The position numbers and the translations under genes were made by a program. A stretch of 64,000 nucleotides of DNA from assembly GCA_003278815.1 (NCBI GenBank), contig QCDB01000002.1, forward strand, positions 44,735-108,734, given 5' to 3'. Shown one piece after another: positions 43,820-53,750 of this stretch (position 1 is the stretch's first letter; the number at the start of each line of letters is the position of its first letter). Under the pieces are notes generated by a model. That model searched no databases, was not told the DNA's origin, and saw only the letters and a list, made by a program, of their open reading frames with translations. Source of the stretch: SAR86 cluster bacterium AG-349-I13. GTDB taxonomy: Bacteria; Pseudomonadota; Gammaproteobacteria; Magnimaribacterales; TMED112.

Positions 43820-44653
43820 TCAATCTGAGAAGGGCGCAAGAATTTTATATTGTTCGTAATTTAAATTATCAAACAATACACCTTCGATATAACAAGAATA
43901 TTGTCCAAGATCTTCACCCCATTTTGGTGGTTCAAGGGTTTCCTTTCCTTCGTAATCTAATGTATTTAGGATGTATCTGAGAGCACTCAGCCTCGCAATC
44001 ATTTTATTATTTGCGTTAATAATAATCCAAGGAGAGTTTGATCTAGCAGTTAAGTCAAACATTTGGTTTTTATAGAGAGTAAATACATCCCATTTGTTAA
44101 CCATTAATTTGTCTGAAGCAGATAATTTCCAATATTTTAATCTACTATTCTTTCTTGCTGATAAACGTCTTTGTTGTTGATCTTTATCGATAGAAAAATA
44201 GAACTTTACAACTTCAATACCATTTGAAATTAATTTATCTTCCCACTTATTCACATTAGTCATGAAATCTTCATAGTGTTTCTTTGAGCAATAGCCCAAA
44301 GTTGGTTCTGTTAATGCTCTGGTATACCAAGAGCGATCAAAAAGAGCAATTTTTCCTTCCTCTGGCAAATGCTTTTCCCATCTTTTAAACCAATTATCTT
44401 TTTCCTGCTTGGTTGGTATGCCTAAATGAATATATCTAAAATTTGATGGACGCAGATGCTCAGAAAAAAAATTGATAGTTGAAGATTTACCTGCTGTATC
44501 TCGCCCTTCAAAACACAAAGCTATTCTTCTTTTATTTTTAATAACATCTTCCTGAAGCTTCAGAAGTTCAACTTGTAATTTGTATTTTTCTTTTTTATAA
44601 ATTATTGGACCTAGAGTCTTATATTGTTCAAATTTATATTCGATGACACTCAT
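43820..44653 (-). CDS. ppk2: polyphosphate kinase 2
   Basis: 277 residues, PPK2 family P-loop kinase. Walker A FEGRDTAGKSSTI, LGIPTKQEKDNWFKRW, Walker B/lid FDRSWYTRAL, RRLSARKNSRLKYWKLS, and NSPWIIINANNK. It uses polyphosphate to phosphorylate nucleotides (GDP/ADP) or makes polyphosphate in reverse; the single-domain length fits class I. Pairs with the Ppx-like gene as a polyphosphate module, divergent from the Pit transporter. Confidence 0.93.
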   Translation of the reverse strand: MSVIEYKFEQYKTLGPIIYKKEKYKLQVELLKLQEDVIKNKRRIALCFEGRDTAGKSSTINFFSEHLRPSNFRYIHLGIPTKQEKDNWFKRWEKHLPEEGKIALFDRSWYTRALTEPTLGYCSKKHYEDFMTNVNKWEDKLISNGIEVVKFYFSIDKDQQQRRLSARKNSRLKYWKLSASDKLMVNKWDVFTLYKNQMFDLTARSNSPWIIINANNKMIARLSALRYILNTLDYEGKETLEPPKWGEDLGQYSCYIEGVLFDNLNYEQYKILAPFSD

Positions 44654-44705
44654 GTATATTCTTAGAAAAGAGGATATAGTATAAACAAATATTAACTTTC
44701 ATGTT

Positions 44706-45965
44706 ATGACTCTAGTTGAATTATCGCTCTTCGGGATCCCTTTAATACTTATTTCGTCCGCCATGTTAGGTTTTTTTACAGCTTATGGTGTAGGAGCAAA
44801 TGATGTTGCTAATGCTATGGGTACATCTGTTGGCAGTAAAGTTTTAACCATTAAACAAGCAATCTTAGTAGCCGCTATTTTTGAATTTTTGGGTGCTTTT
44901 TTAGCAGGGGGTGGCGTAACACAAACCATAAGAAAAGGTGTCATAGATCCTGCATTATTTGAAGGAAATTTAGAAGTCTTAATATATGGAATGATATCAG
45001 CCTTATTTGCAGCAGGCACTTGGCTGTTAGTTGCCAGCCTCAGAGGTTGGCCTGTTTCAACTACGCATACTATTGTCGGAGCAATCGTTGGCTTTGGTAT
45101 ATATACACTAGGCATTAATGAGATTAACTGGGCTGTGGTTGGAAATATTGGCCTTTCATGGATCACTTCGCCCTTATCCTCAGCCCTAGTAGCTGGCTTA
45201 TTTTATTACATCTGTAAAACTTACATCATAGATAATGAATCAAGATTTAAAGGCTTGATCATAAGAATTTATATATTCCTTGCAGGGTTTGCTATAGCAC
45301 TTATTACTGTTACTAAGGGATTAAAAAATATATTTAAACAACAAGAATTGTTTGTTAGTTTTCAACAAAGCGTTTTAATTTCTGCCTTAGCTGCAATTGT
45401 ATTTACTTTTATTTTCTACTATTTTTCTAAGGCTAAATTAAAAAAATCTGTAAACTCTGAATCACAGTTTGCTTACCTAATGATCTTTACTTCATGTGCA
45501 GTAGCCTTTGCACATGGATCTAATGATGTTGCTAATGCTATAGGACCATTAGCTGCAATCAATCAAGCAACTAGCCAACTATTAAATCAACCATACTCTC
45601 TTGAAACTCCTCTATGGATACTTTTCCTCGGAGCTGCCGGGATTGTTTTAGGTTTGGCTACACTCGGTTATAGAGTTATGAGAACTATTGGTGAAAAGAT
45701 TGTTAAACTCACACCTAGTAAAGGCTTTTCTGCTCAACTTGCTGCCGCCTTAACAGTAGTGCTTGCAAGTCAATTAGATATGCCTGTATCAACGACTCAC
45801 ACCTTAGTAGGCGCGGTTATTGGAATTGGGCTTGTTGAAGGAGCAAGTACAATAAATTTTAATTCGGTGAAAACTATTGTTTTATCTTGGGTGGTAACAT
45901 TACCTGCTGGTGCTCTCTTATCAATAGCATTTTTAGAGATATTCACTAATCTTTTCACCTATTAA
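44706..45965 (+). CDS. inorganic phosphate transporter, Pit family
   Basis: 419 residues, ten or more membrane segments. The duplicated PHO4 signature is present in both halves: YGVGANDVANAMGTSVGS with RGWPVSTTHTIVGAIVG, and AHGSNDVANAIGPLAA with LDMPVSTTHTLVGAVIG. Low-affinity metal-phosphate:proton or sodium-phosphate symport across the inner membrane. It stands between the polyphosphate genes and the Pho-box-controlled receptor/phytase genes. Confidence 0.93.
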   Translation: MTLVELSLFGIPLILISSAMLGFFTAYGVGANDVANAMGTSVGSKVLTIKQAILVAAIFEFLGAFLAGGGVTQTIRKGVIDPALFEGNLEVLIYGMISALFAAGTWLLVASLRGWPVSTTHTIVGAIVGFGIYTLGINEINWAVVGNIGLSWITSPLSSALVAGLFYYICKTYIIDNESRFKGLIIRIYIFLAGFAIALITVTKGLKNIFKQQELFVSFQQSVLISALAAIVFTFIFYYFSKAKLKKSVNSESQFAYLMIFTSCAVAFAHGSNDVANAIGPLAAINQATSQLLNQPYSLETPLWILFLGAAGIVLGLATLGYRVMRTIGEKIVKLTPSKGFSAQLAAALTVVLASQLDMPVSTTHTLVGAVIGIGLVEGASTINFNSVKTIVLSWVVTLPAGALLSIAFLEIFTNLFTY

Positions 45966-45981
45966 TTAAATTGCTACTAAT

Positions 45982-46015
45982 CTGTCACAATTTTGCCACA
46001 CAATAAGATTATTTT
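45982..46015 (+). promoter_or_regulatory. Pho box and -10 box of the receptor-phytase operon
   Basis: Two seven-base half sites 11 bases apart, CTGTCAC (45982-45988) and TTGCCAC (45993-45999), with AATT between: the classic Pho box layout. Ten bases later TATTTT (46010-46015) occupies the -10 position, the same spacing as in E. coli phoA, where the Pho box replaces the -35. The ATG follows at 46027. Predicts PhoB-dependent induction under phosphate limitation. Confidence 0.72.
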
Positions 46016-46026
46016 TTAATTCAAAT

Positions 46027-48585
46027 ATGAACGTTTTAATGAAAAAAATCATTCTCCTTGTAATAGTAAATTTTCTTTCTTTCACCTTCTATGCTCAAGA
46101 ATCAACAACCGATGATGTAGTTGATTCAATTGAAGAGGTTGTAGCAGTTGGAACTAGAGCTAGCTTAAAGTCAGGTCTCGATAAGCAAAAAGAATCTAAT
46201 CAATTTGTTGCAATTGTTGATTCCGATGCAATAGGTGATTTTCCAGACGAAACAGCTGCTGAAGCTGTTAGGAGACTTTCAGGTGTTTCAGTTGAGAACG
46301 ATCAAGGTGAAGGCCGTTACGTTACTCTTAGAGGTATGGCGGGTGGTTTAAATGCTGTTGCCATGAATGGCGCATTAGTACCATCTCCTGAAGGAGGCAG
46401 AAAAGTTCTGCTTGATGGTCTACCAACCGAACTTTTAGATTCAATTGAAGTGTATAAAACATTAACACCTAATCAAGATTTAGAAGGGATAGGCGGAAGG
46501 ATTGAATTTAAAACTAAAAAGGCTACAGAACTAAATGAAGCAGTAATAAAATTTAGATACGATACCCAATATAACGAATTTTCAAAAAGTACAAATAATC
46601 CAAAATATTCATTTACATATGGAGATAAGTTCACCGAAAGTTTTGGTGCAATATTTGGATATACGTTTCAAAGCAAACATATCATTTCAAATAACAATGA
46701 GGTTGGGTATGAACCCTGGGATATAGATAGCAATGGCAACAAGTACTTAGGTCGTGATTGGGAAATGAGGTTCTATGATCTAACTAGACAAAGAGAGGGT
46801 ATGACTCTTGATATGGATTTTGAATATTCTCCCAATACATCTTTTTTTATGAATTATCTTTTCAATGAATATGTTGATGATGAAGTAAGACACAAAGATG
46901 AGTACAGAGCAAGAGACGTAGTTGAATCATCTATTACATCAACTTCAGCTGCATATCAAAGAATAACTGCTGATAAAGAATCAAAAAAACGTATAGAAAC
47001 AAGACAAATAGAGACACAAATTATTGGTGGTGAAACTAGTTTTGGAGATTTATTTTTTAAATTTCAAGTAAGCAACTCTTTTGCTGAAGAAGCAGATGAT
47101 AACAACATAGATGCTAAATTTAGAAGTGAATGTCGTATTAGAGAAGGAGACGATATTTGTGGTATATATAGCTGGGCAAATCCACAATTTATAAATATTG
47201 TATTAGCACCTGCTGCATCAGATTTACTAGATCCAAGTACTTATGAATGGGATGAATTTGAGATAGATTATGGTCTTATACAAGACCGTGAGAAAGCACT
47301 AAAACTAGATTTTGAAAATGAGAATTTTGAGTTATTTGATACTCCTATGATTCTGCAGTTTGGTTATAAATTTAGCACTAGAACAAAATCTAACAACAAA
47401 GGCAATTTGGATGGTAGTGATGCCATGTCTCCATTAGGTATGATTTCTTATAGTCCCTATACACCTGATAAGTGGTATTTTCCTCAAAATTTAGGGTTCT
47501 TTGCTGATCCAGATTTATTATTTGATGCACAATCACAATTTAGACCATTGGATCGTGATCTATCTAAATTCTGGGAAACCCAAGAAGAAATTAATGCTTT
47601 CTATTTGATGTCTACATTCGATTATGCCAATGCAGTGGTTGTGGCAGGAGTGAGACATGAGAGCACTTCATTTAAAACTTTTGGATATAACGATGGCAAC
47701 ATTAATGATGTCCTAAGTTTTAATCAAGAATATGGAATTACTGCTCCAAGCATAAACATTAAATATTTCTTAGACGATAACACACAATTAAGAGGTTCTT
47801 TTTATCGTTCATTATCTAGACCAGGCTTTGGAGAAACAGCGCCAATAGCTGATATAAGTGAAAATGAAGGAAGTAACCAATTTAGAGGCTCTATGGGTAA
47901 TCCAGATTTAGAACCATACGAAGCAGATAACTTAGATTTTTCATATGAATATTACGATGATGGTTTAGTATTCACTGCTGGAGTGTTTTATAAAGATATT
48001 GAAAATACTATTTATCCAAAAATTTTAGCTAATCAAACTATAGGTGGTATATTTTTTACAGAGCTTGAGACCTACGCTAATGCAGGGTCTTCTTCAATAT
48101 TAGGCATTGAATTAAATCTATTCGCTGAACTAGATAATTACTTACCCATTAATGGTTTTTTTGCAGCATTTAATACAACTTTAAGTGACGGAGAAAGCGA
48201 TTTTGATACAGGTTTAGGCACATTTACAATTCCATTTAGAAAATTATCTGAAGAAAATGCCAACCTTTCATTGGGGTATGACAAAGGTAAAATTGACGCA
48301 AGATTAGCCGTGAACTATCGTTCAAGTTATCTTGATTACCTTGGTGATGAGGGTGAAGACTTACTTGATAGTGGTTTTAACTATGGTTTCATTAGATTTA
48401 CTGACGACTATCTTTCTTACGATTTAACCGCTAAGTATCAATATTCAGATAATATTTCGTTTAAGTTAGAAGGTAAAAATTTAGGTAATAGACCTGAATA
48501 TTACTATTGGAATACTTCAGATAGGCTGTCACAATATGACGAGTATGGTTACACATTATCTTTTGGTGTCAGATATAGCTACTAA
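46027..48585 (+). CDS. TonB-dependent receptor, probable organophosphate (phytate) uptake
   Basis: 852 residues; signal peptide after MNVLM (KKIILLVIVNFLSFTFYA), then TonB-box region EEVVAVGTRAS, plug with ESNQFVAIVDSDAIGDFPD and ETAAEAVRRLSGVSVENDQG, which is the Xanthomonas/Caulobacter-type TonB receptor subfamily, and a barrel ending LSFGVRYSY with terminal Tyr. Substrate is inferred from context: it lies behind a Pho box and overlaps a phytase gene, so import of phytate or its breakdown products, or of another phosphate ester, is likely. This receptor family often takes up carbohydrates, so a sugar phosphate is possible. Confidence 0.92.
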   Translation: MNVLMKKIILLVIVNFLSFTFYAQESTTDDVVDSIEEVVAVGTRASLKSGLDKQKESNQFVAIVDSDAIGDFPDETAAEAVRRLSGVSVENDQGEGRYVTLRGMAGGLNAVAMNGALVPSPEGGRKVLLDGLPTELLDSIEVYKTLTPNQDLEGIGGRIEFKTKKATELNEAVIKFRYDTQYNEFSKSTNNPKYSFTYGDKFTESFGAIFGYTFQSKHIISNNNEVGYEPWDIDSNGNKYLGRDWEMRFYDLTRQREGMTLDMDFEYSPNTSFFMNYLFNEYVDDEVRHKDEYRARDVVESSITSTSAAYQRITADKESKKRIETRQIETQIIGGETSFGDLFFKFQVSNSFAEEADDNNIDAKFRSECRIREGDDICGIYSWANPQFINIVLAPAASDLLDPSTYEWDEFEIDYGLIQDREKALKLDFENENFELFDTPMILQFGYKFSTRTKSNNKGNLDGSDAMSPLGMISYSPYTPDKWYFPQNLGFFADPDLLFDAQSQFRPLDRDLSKFWETQEEINAFYLMSTFDYANAVVVAGVRHESTSFKTFGYNDGNINDVLSFNQEYGITAPSINIKYFLDDNTQLRGSFYRSLSRPGFGETAPIADISENEGSNQFRGSMGNPDLEPYEADNLDFSYEYYDDGLVFTAGVFYKDIENTIYPKILANQTIGGIFFTELETYANAGSSSILGIELNLFAELDNYLPINGFFAAFNTTLSDGESDFDTGLGTFTIPFRKLSEENANLSLGYDKGKIDARLAVNYRSSYLDYLGDEGEDLLDSGFNYGFIRFTDDYLSYDLTAKYQYSDNISFKLEGKNLGNRPEYYYWNTSDRLSQYDEYGYTLSFGVRYSY

Positions 48586-49636
48586 ATTTAAATCACATCT
48601 ACTAAAAGCAATTTTTTTACTTGCTCTTATTTTTCAATCTGCATCATTGTTTGCAGACAAAGTAGATTACGTTTTTGAGACTGAATCAGTTTCCTCGATA
48701 GGAGATGCGGCTGATGATCCAGCTATATGGTTTAATCAAGCAAATCCTACTAAGTCGTTAATTTTTGGAACAGATAAACGAAAAGGTATTCATGTCTACG
48801 ACATATACGGTAAAGAATTGAGTTTCTCTGAACTAGGTGCCACAAATAACATTGATCTAAGGGTTATTGATAAGAACGTTCATTTGGTCATTTCAAATAG
48901 ATCTTCAAGCACGCTTGGCTATTGGATATTCCCTGAATCTAACTTGTTTAAGTATTTTTCAGATCATCCGACAGATGCATTTACAGAAGATATTACTCAT
49001 TATCACCTTGAAGCAAATATGAATGTTTATGGCGTATGCATGGGATTTGTAAATGGTCTACCGTTTGCGGCATTGACTGAAGAAGAGGGCCCAACTGTTC
49101 AGATATGGAACCTTATTTCTAAAGAAGTAGTTGGAGAAATTAATATTATCGTTGATGAAGAAGACGCACCTAAATCAGGTAATGAAGCTGAGGGTTGTGT
49201 CTTTGATGATGAAAATAGCCGTTTATTAATCTCCAGAGAAGGTTCTAAAGGTTATTTGAAAGCTTATGAGTCAGATTCACTACAAATGATAGAAGTTGTT
49301 GATTCAAGAGATGGGAATATTATTGGTGATCCGGAAGGTGTAGCAATTTATAAAACTTCTGATATGGAAGGATACATCATACTCTCCTCACAAGGTGGTA
49401 ATGAATTTAACCTGTACGACCGAAAAAGTTTAGATTTTGTTAGTAAGTTTAAGATCAATTCCGTTGAAGATACTGATGGTTTAGATGTCACTAATGAAGC
49501 CGTTGAGGGTATATTTCCAAAAGGGTTCTTAGTAGTACAAGACGGTAGAAACTTGCCTAGTAATCAAAATTTTAAATTAGTGAGTATGGAAGAAGTGCTC
49601 AAAAAAAAACTGAGCGCTCCTGGCTTGAGCAATTAA
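48536..49636 (+). CDS. beta-propeller 3-phytase
   Basis: About 355-366 residues. The start is uncertain: ATG 48536 overlaps the receptor by 50 bases, while GTG 48566 gives a more compact signal peptide (KAIFLLALIFQSASLFA). The mature protein follows the Bacillus-type phytase pattern: AADDPAIWFN, GTDKRKGIHVYDIYGK, NNIDLR, EAEGCVFDDENSRLLIS, DPEGVAIYK, ILSSQGGNEFNLYDRK, DTDGLDV and FLVVQDGRN, including the acidic calcium-site residues. It removes phosphate from inositol hexakisphosphate, probably in the periplasm or, given the nearby type II system, outside the cell. The C-terminal NFKLVSMEEVL is the natural end of the family. Confidence 0.92.
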   Translation: MTSMVTHYLLVSDIATKFKSHLLKAIFLLALIFQSASLFADKVDYVFETESVSSIGDAADDPAIWFNQANPTKSLIFGTDKRKGIHVYDIYGKELSFSELGATNNIDLRVIDKNVHLVISNRSSSTLGYWIFPESNLFKYFSDHPTDAFTEDITHYHLEANMNVYGVCMGFVNGLPFAALTEEEGPTVQIWNLISKEVVGEINIIVDEEDAPKSGNEAEGCVFDDENSRLLISREGSKGYLKAYESDSLQMIEVVDSRDGNIIGDPEGVAIYKTSDMEGYIILSSQGGNEFNLYDRKSLDFVSKFKINSVEDTDGLDVTNEAVEGIFPKGFLVVQDGRNLPSNQNFKLVSMEEVLKKKLSAPGLSN

Positions 49637-50130
49637 AAGAATTTAGTGTTAATAATCCGCTTTTAGCACCACTTATAATCACACTTTTAGGATTTTTAGA
49701 ATCTTTTGTTATTAGTGGTTTCTTTTTCCCGAGTTTGTTGCTTTATTTAATGGCTGTATTCCTTTTTTTAGAGGGTATATCTGGTTTATTTTTTATTACC
49801 TTATGTGGGTATATAGGATCATTTGTAGGTGATCAATCAAGCTATTTGATGGGTAGAATTTATGGCACAAAAGCCTTAAATTGGAATTTTATCAAAAGCA
49901 GGAAAAAACAAGTAGATAAAGTCAAACAGACATTCGATAAATATGAATTTACAGCAATACTTATTGGCAGAATGACGCCTAGTTTGCGCCCATTTTCACC
50001 TTTTTTTGTTGGTGTCTTCAGGTTAAATTATCAAAGATTTTTAATTTTTGACCTGATTGCGTGCAGTGTTTGGGCTTCAGGTTTGGTGCTTTTAGTAGTT
50101 TTATGGGAATATATAGCTAGTTTTTTTTAA
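49576..50130 (+). CDS. DedA-family membrane protein, start unclear (possible frameshift)
   Basis: The frame is open from 49576. Homology starts by about 49618 (WLEQLKEF, LAPLIITLLGFLESFVISGFFFPS), yet there is no ATG, GTG or TTG in frame until the TTG at 49735, which would cut off the first membrane segment. The -1 frame relative to the phytase joins at a run of nine A (49601-49609): ATG 49586 plus one frameshift there gives MEEVLKKK-TERSWLEQLKEF. The core shows GDQSSYLMGRIYG, FTAILIGRMTPSLRPFSPFFVG as in DedA/SNARE-associated proteins, thought to act as lipid scramblases/transporters. Either a homopolymer sequencing error, slippage, or an ATT start. Confidence 0.75.
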   Translation: MSEYGRSAQKKTERSWLEQLKEFSVNNPLLAPLIITLLGFLESFVISGFFFPSLLLYLMAVFLFLEGISGLFFITLCGYIGSFVGDQSSYLMGRIYGTKALNWNFIKSRKKQVDKVKQTFDKYEFTAILIGRMTPSLRPFSPFFVGVFRLNYQRFLIFDLIACSVWASGLVLLVVLWEYIASFF

Positions 50131-50131
50131 T

Positions 50132-50308
50132 ATGTTAGGTCTTTTGAGCATAGTTCTATTGGTAATTCTTGTTTTATTACTGCTTCACTATTTTTTTACT
50201 CAAAAAACTTCTGGATTGATCAAAAACTTTTTACTTAAATTTGCTGGTATTGTACTCACCGTTATATGTGTATATTTATTCATACGGCTAATAAGGTTTG
50301 TGCTCTAA
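50132..50308 (+). CDS. small two-span membrane protein
   Basis: 58 residues, missed by longer ORF cut-offs. The ATG is one base after the DedA stop and the stop one base before the HIT-protein GTG, so it fills the space exactly. Two hydrophobic helices (LLSIVLLVILVLLLLHYFF and LKFAGIVLTVICVYLFIRL) joined by a short basic loop TQKTSGLIKN. No family recognised; its tight packing supports it being real. Confidence 0.65.
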   Translation: MLGLLSIVLLVILVLLLLHYFFTQKTSGLIKNFLLKFAGIVLTVICVYLFIRLIRFVL

Positions 50309-50309
50309 A

Positions 50310-50651
50310 GTGTCTGATTCTATCTTTACTAAAATTAAAAACAAAGAAATACCAGGGAATATTGTTTATGAAGATGATCAATGCTTTGCTATAGAAGATA
50401 TCAATCCTCAGGCTCCAGTTCATATTCTTATCATTCCGCATAAAGAAATAACCAAAGTATCAGATACATCATCAGAAGATAAAGATTTGCTAGGCCACTT
50501 ACTTTATGTTTCGAAAAAAATTGCAGATAGATATGATCTAAATGATAACTACAGATTAATTATTAACAATGGGGCAGGCGCTGGCCAAAGTGTTTTTCAT
50601 ATTCATGTGCATTTAATGGGTGGTAGAAGCCTTGAATGGCCTCCAGGCTAA
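50310..50651 (+). CDS. HIT-family nucleotide-binding protein, HinT-like
   Basis: 113 residues from the GTG (a TTG four codons earlier is possible). MSDSIFTKIKNKEIPG beginning, YEDDQCFAIEDINPQAPVH, and the catalytic histidine triad HIHVHLMGG with GAGQSVFHIH before it: the HinT pattern. Hydrolyses nucleoside phosphoramidates such as AMP-lysine. Follows the small membrane protein; ends over a tiny opposite-strand ORF, sharing CTAA as both stops. Confidence 0.92.
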   Translation: MSDSIFTKIKNKEIPGNIVYEDDQCFAIEDINPQAPVHILIIPHKEITKVSDTSSEDKDLLGHLLYVSKKIADRYDLNDNYRLIINNGAGAGQSVFHIHVHLMGGRSLEWPPG

Positions 50652-50746
50652 ACGAAAGAGGCTCCGATAAGAAGAATTGCTACAATGATACCAATCAATA
50701 TAAAAAATATTACTATATTTTTCATAACTGTTTTATCATCTTCCAT
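50648..50746 (-). CDS. tiny single-span membrane protein with EDDKT motif
   Basis: 32 residues: MEDDKTVMKN, then one span (IVIFFILIGIIVAILLIGA). The N-terminus repeats the EDKT-M pattern of the ORF at 22052-22165. A TAAAAT lies six bases before its ATG. The stop shares bases with the HIT-protein stop. Divergent from the acyltransferase gene. Confidence 0.5.
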   Translation of the reverse strand: MEDDKTVMKNIVIFFILIGIIVAILLIGASFV

Positions 50747-50752
50747 ACTGAA

Positions 50753-50758
50753 ATTTTA
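50753..50758 (-). promoter_or_regulatory. -10 box of the EDDKT small ORF
   Basis: TAAAAT on the minus strand, six bases from the ATG. On the plus strand GATAAT (50761-50766) lies three bases before the acyltransferase ATG, so divergent leaderless starts are possible in this 23-base gap. Confidence 0.35.
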
Positions 50759-50769
50759 TAGATAATAAA

Positions 50770-51864
50770 ATGATTCGTATAGAGCCTTACAACGATAAAG
50801 AGGTCAAATCTGTTTTGACAAATCTCATGAAAAATGAAGAGTTCATGAAATTTATAAAATCAAATTTAAATAAATCTACATCAAAATTTTTATCCATACC
50901 TGGTTCCTCTTTATTAGTCATGCAGTTATTTAAATCAAAAATTAAAAAGATAAGTTCCATAAAAGAATTTCAAGACCAAGTTAAATTAGTATTAAAGAGT
51001 GTTGTAGATCAAACTATTGAGGACTTTCAGATAGAAGGATTAGAAAATCTTAAATCCGATAGACCCTATTTATTTATAGGCAATCATAGAGATATAACAC
51101 TTGATTCTGCACTTTGTAACTTTGCATTAGACAGCATCGGCCTAGACACAACTTTTAATGCTATTGGAGATAATTTAGTTAGTGTAGATTGGATGGGAGA
51201 TTTGTTAAGACTTAATAAAAGTTTTGTTATTTCTCGATCTGGTTCCACAAAAAAAGAAATTTATTCAAATTTATACAAAGCCTCTCAATTTATTAAAGAT
51301 AAATTGGATGATGGTAACCATGTCTGGATTGCTCAAAAACAAGGAAGATCAAAAGATGGTATCGATAAGACAGATCCAGCTGTTTTAAAAATGCTCCATA
51401 TTGCTCTTAGAAAAACCTGTGAATTTCAGGAAATTACAAAATATTATAATATTGTGCCTTGTTCAATTTCATATGAAATTGATCCTCTAGCTGTTGAGAA
51501 ATCAAAACAGTTACACAATCCTGAATCAAAGGATTTAAATGAAGATATCTCACACATTTTTAAAGGCGTAATGTTAGAAAAGGGGAAAGTTAAACTATGT
51601 TTTGCTGATTGTATACAGGGTACTTATACTCCTGAGTCACTTGCTCATGAAATAGATAAAGAAATTCTAAATAATTATGAACATTGGGAAACAAATACAT
51701 ATGCATATAAATTTTTAAATGGTGAAGCAGAAGATGCTAATTTTCCAAGAGCGAGCAAATACTTTAATGATTTGAGAGCCTCCATGACTAACGAGGACTT
51801 AAAATATATAATGTGCCAATACGCCAATCCAATTATGGCAAAAAAGGAAATTAATAATGAGTGA
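50770..51864 (+). CDS. glycerolipid acyltransferase (PlsC-like) family protein
   Basis: 364 residues. The acyltransferase box is LFIGNHRDITLDSALC (NHxxxxD, His and Asp), followed by SRSGSTKKEIY and VWIAQKQGRSKDGID, the latter aligning with the glycerol-phosphate-binding EGTRS-like block. The length and the C-terminal extension are more like the '1-acyl-glycerol-3-phosphate acyltransferase, DUF3336-free cytoplasmic' group than PlsC of 245 residues. Probably membrane-associated; acyl donor and acceptor unknown. Overlaps the next tiny ORF by eight bases. Confidence 0.82.
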   Translation: MIRIEPYNDKEVKSVLTNLMKNEEFMKFIKSNLNKSTSKFLSIPGSSLLVMQLFKSKIKKISSIKEFQDQVKLVLKSVVDQTIEDFQIEGLENLKSDRPYLFIGNHRDITLDSALCNFALDSIGLDTTFNAIGDNLVSVDWMGDLLRLNKSFVISRSGSTKKEIYSNLYKASQFIKDKLDDGNHVWIAQKQGRSKDGIDKTDPAVLKMLHIALRKTCEFQEITKYYNIVPCSISYEIDPLAVEKSKQLHNPESKDLNEDISHIFKGVMLEKGKVKLCFADCIQGTYTPESLAHEIDKEILNNYEHWETNTYAYKFLNGEAEDANFPRASKYFNDLRASMTNEDLKYIMCQYANPIMAKKEINNE

Positions 51865-51978
51865 TGATCAATTTTATGATTCAGAGGAAGAAAAGGAAAA
51901 CTCTTCATCTGATGCAAATGTAGCTTTAGTGATAATAATTTGTGGTGTGATAGGCGCAACTATTTACGTTTCTTCTCT

Positions 51979-51982
<4 letters not shown>
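51857..51982 (+). CDS. tiny single-span membrane protein
   Basis: 41 residues. Acidic, serine-rich N-terminus (MSDDQFYDSEEEKENSSSD) and a C-terminal span (VALVIIICGVIGATIYVSSL), a tail-anchored layout. Start overlaps the acyltransferase stop by eight bases (ATGAGTGA) and the stop overlaps the next ATG (ATGA), which is a strong sign that it is translated as part of the operon. Confidence 0.62.
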
Positions 51983-53702
<1,720 letters not shown>

Positions 53703-53736
53703 TTATCTAAAACAAGAGTACTTGCGGTTTTTTAGT

Positions 53737-53742
53737 TACAAT
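53737..53742 (+). promoter_or_regulatory. -10 box of ftsK
   Basis: TACAAT eight bases before the ftsK ATG, no Shine-Dalgarno between. Fits a near-leaderless mRNA. Confidence 0.4.
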
Positions 53743-53750
53743 ATCTTAGC

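Noticed and set aside
44654..44705. Second Pho box between ppk2 and the Pit transporter
   Set aside because: Only a lone CTTTCAT half site is present, with no partner 11 bases away on either strand.
44783..45166. 127-codon ORF antisense to the Pit transporter
   Set aside because: Shadow of a membrane-protein frame; product is Pro/Thr/Ala-rich with no domain, and the plus strand has the duplicated PHO4 signature.
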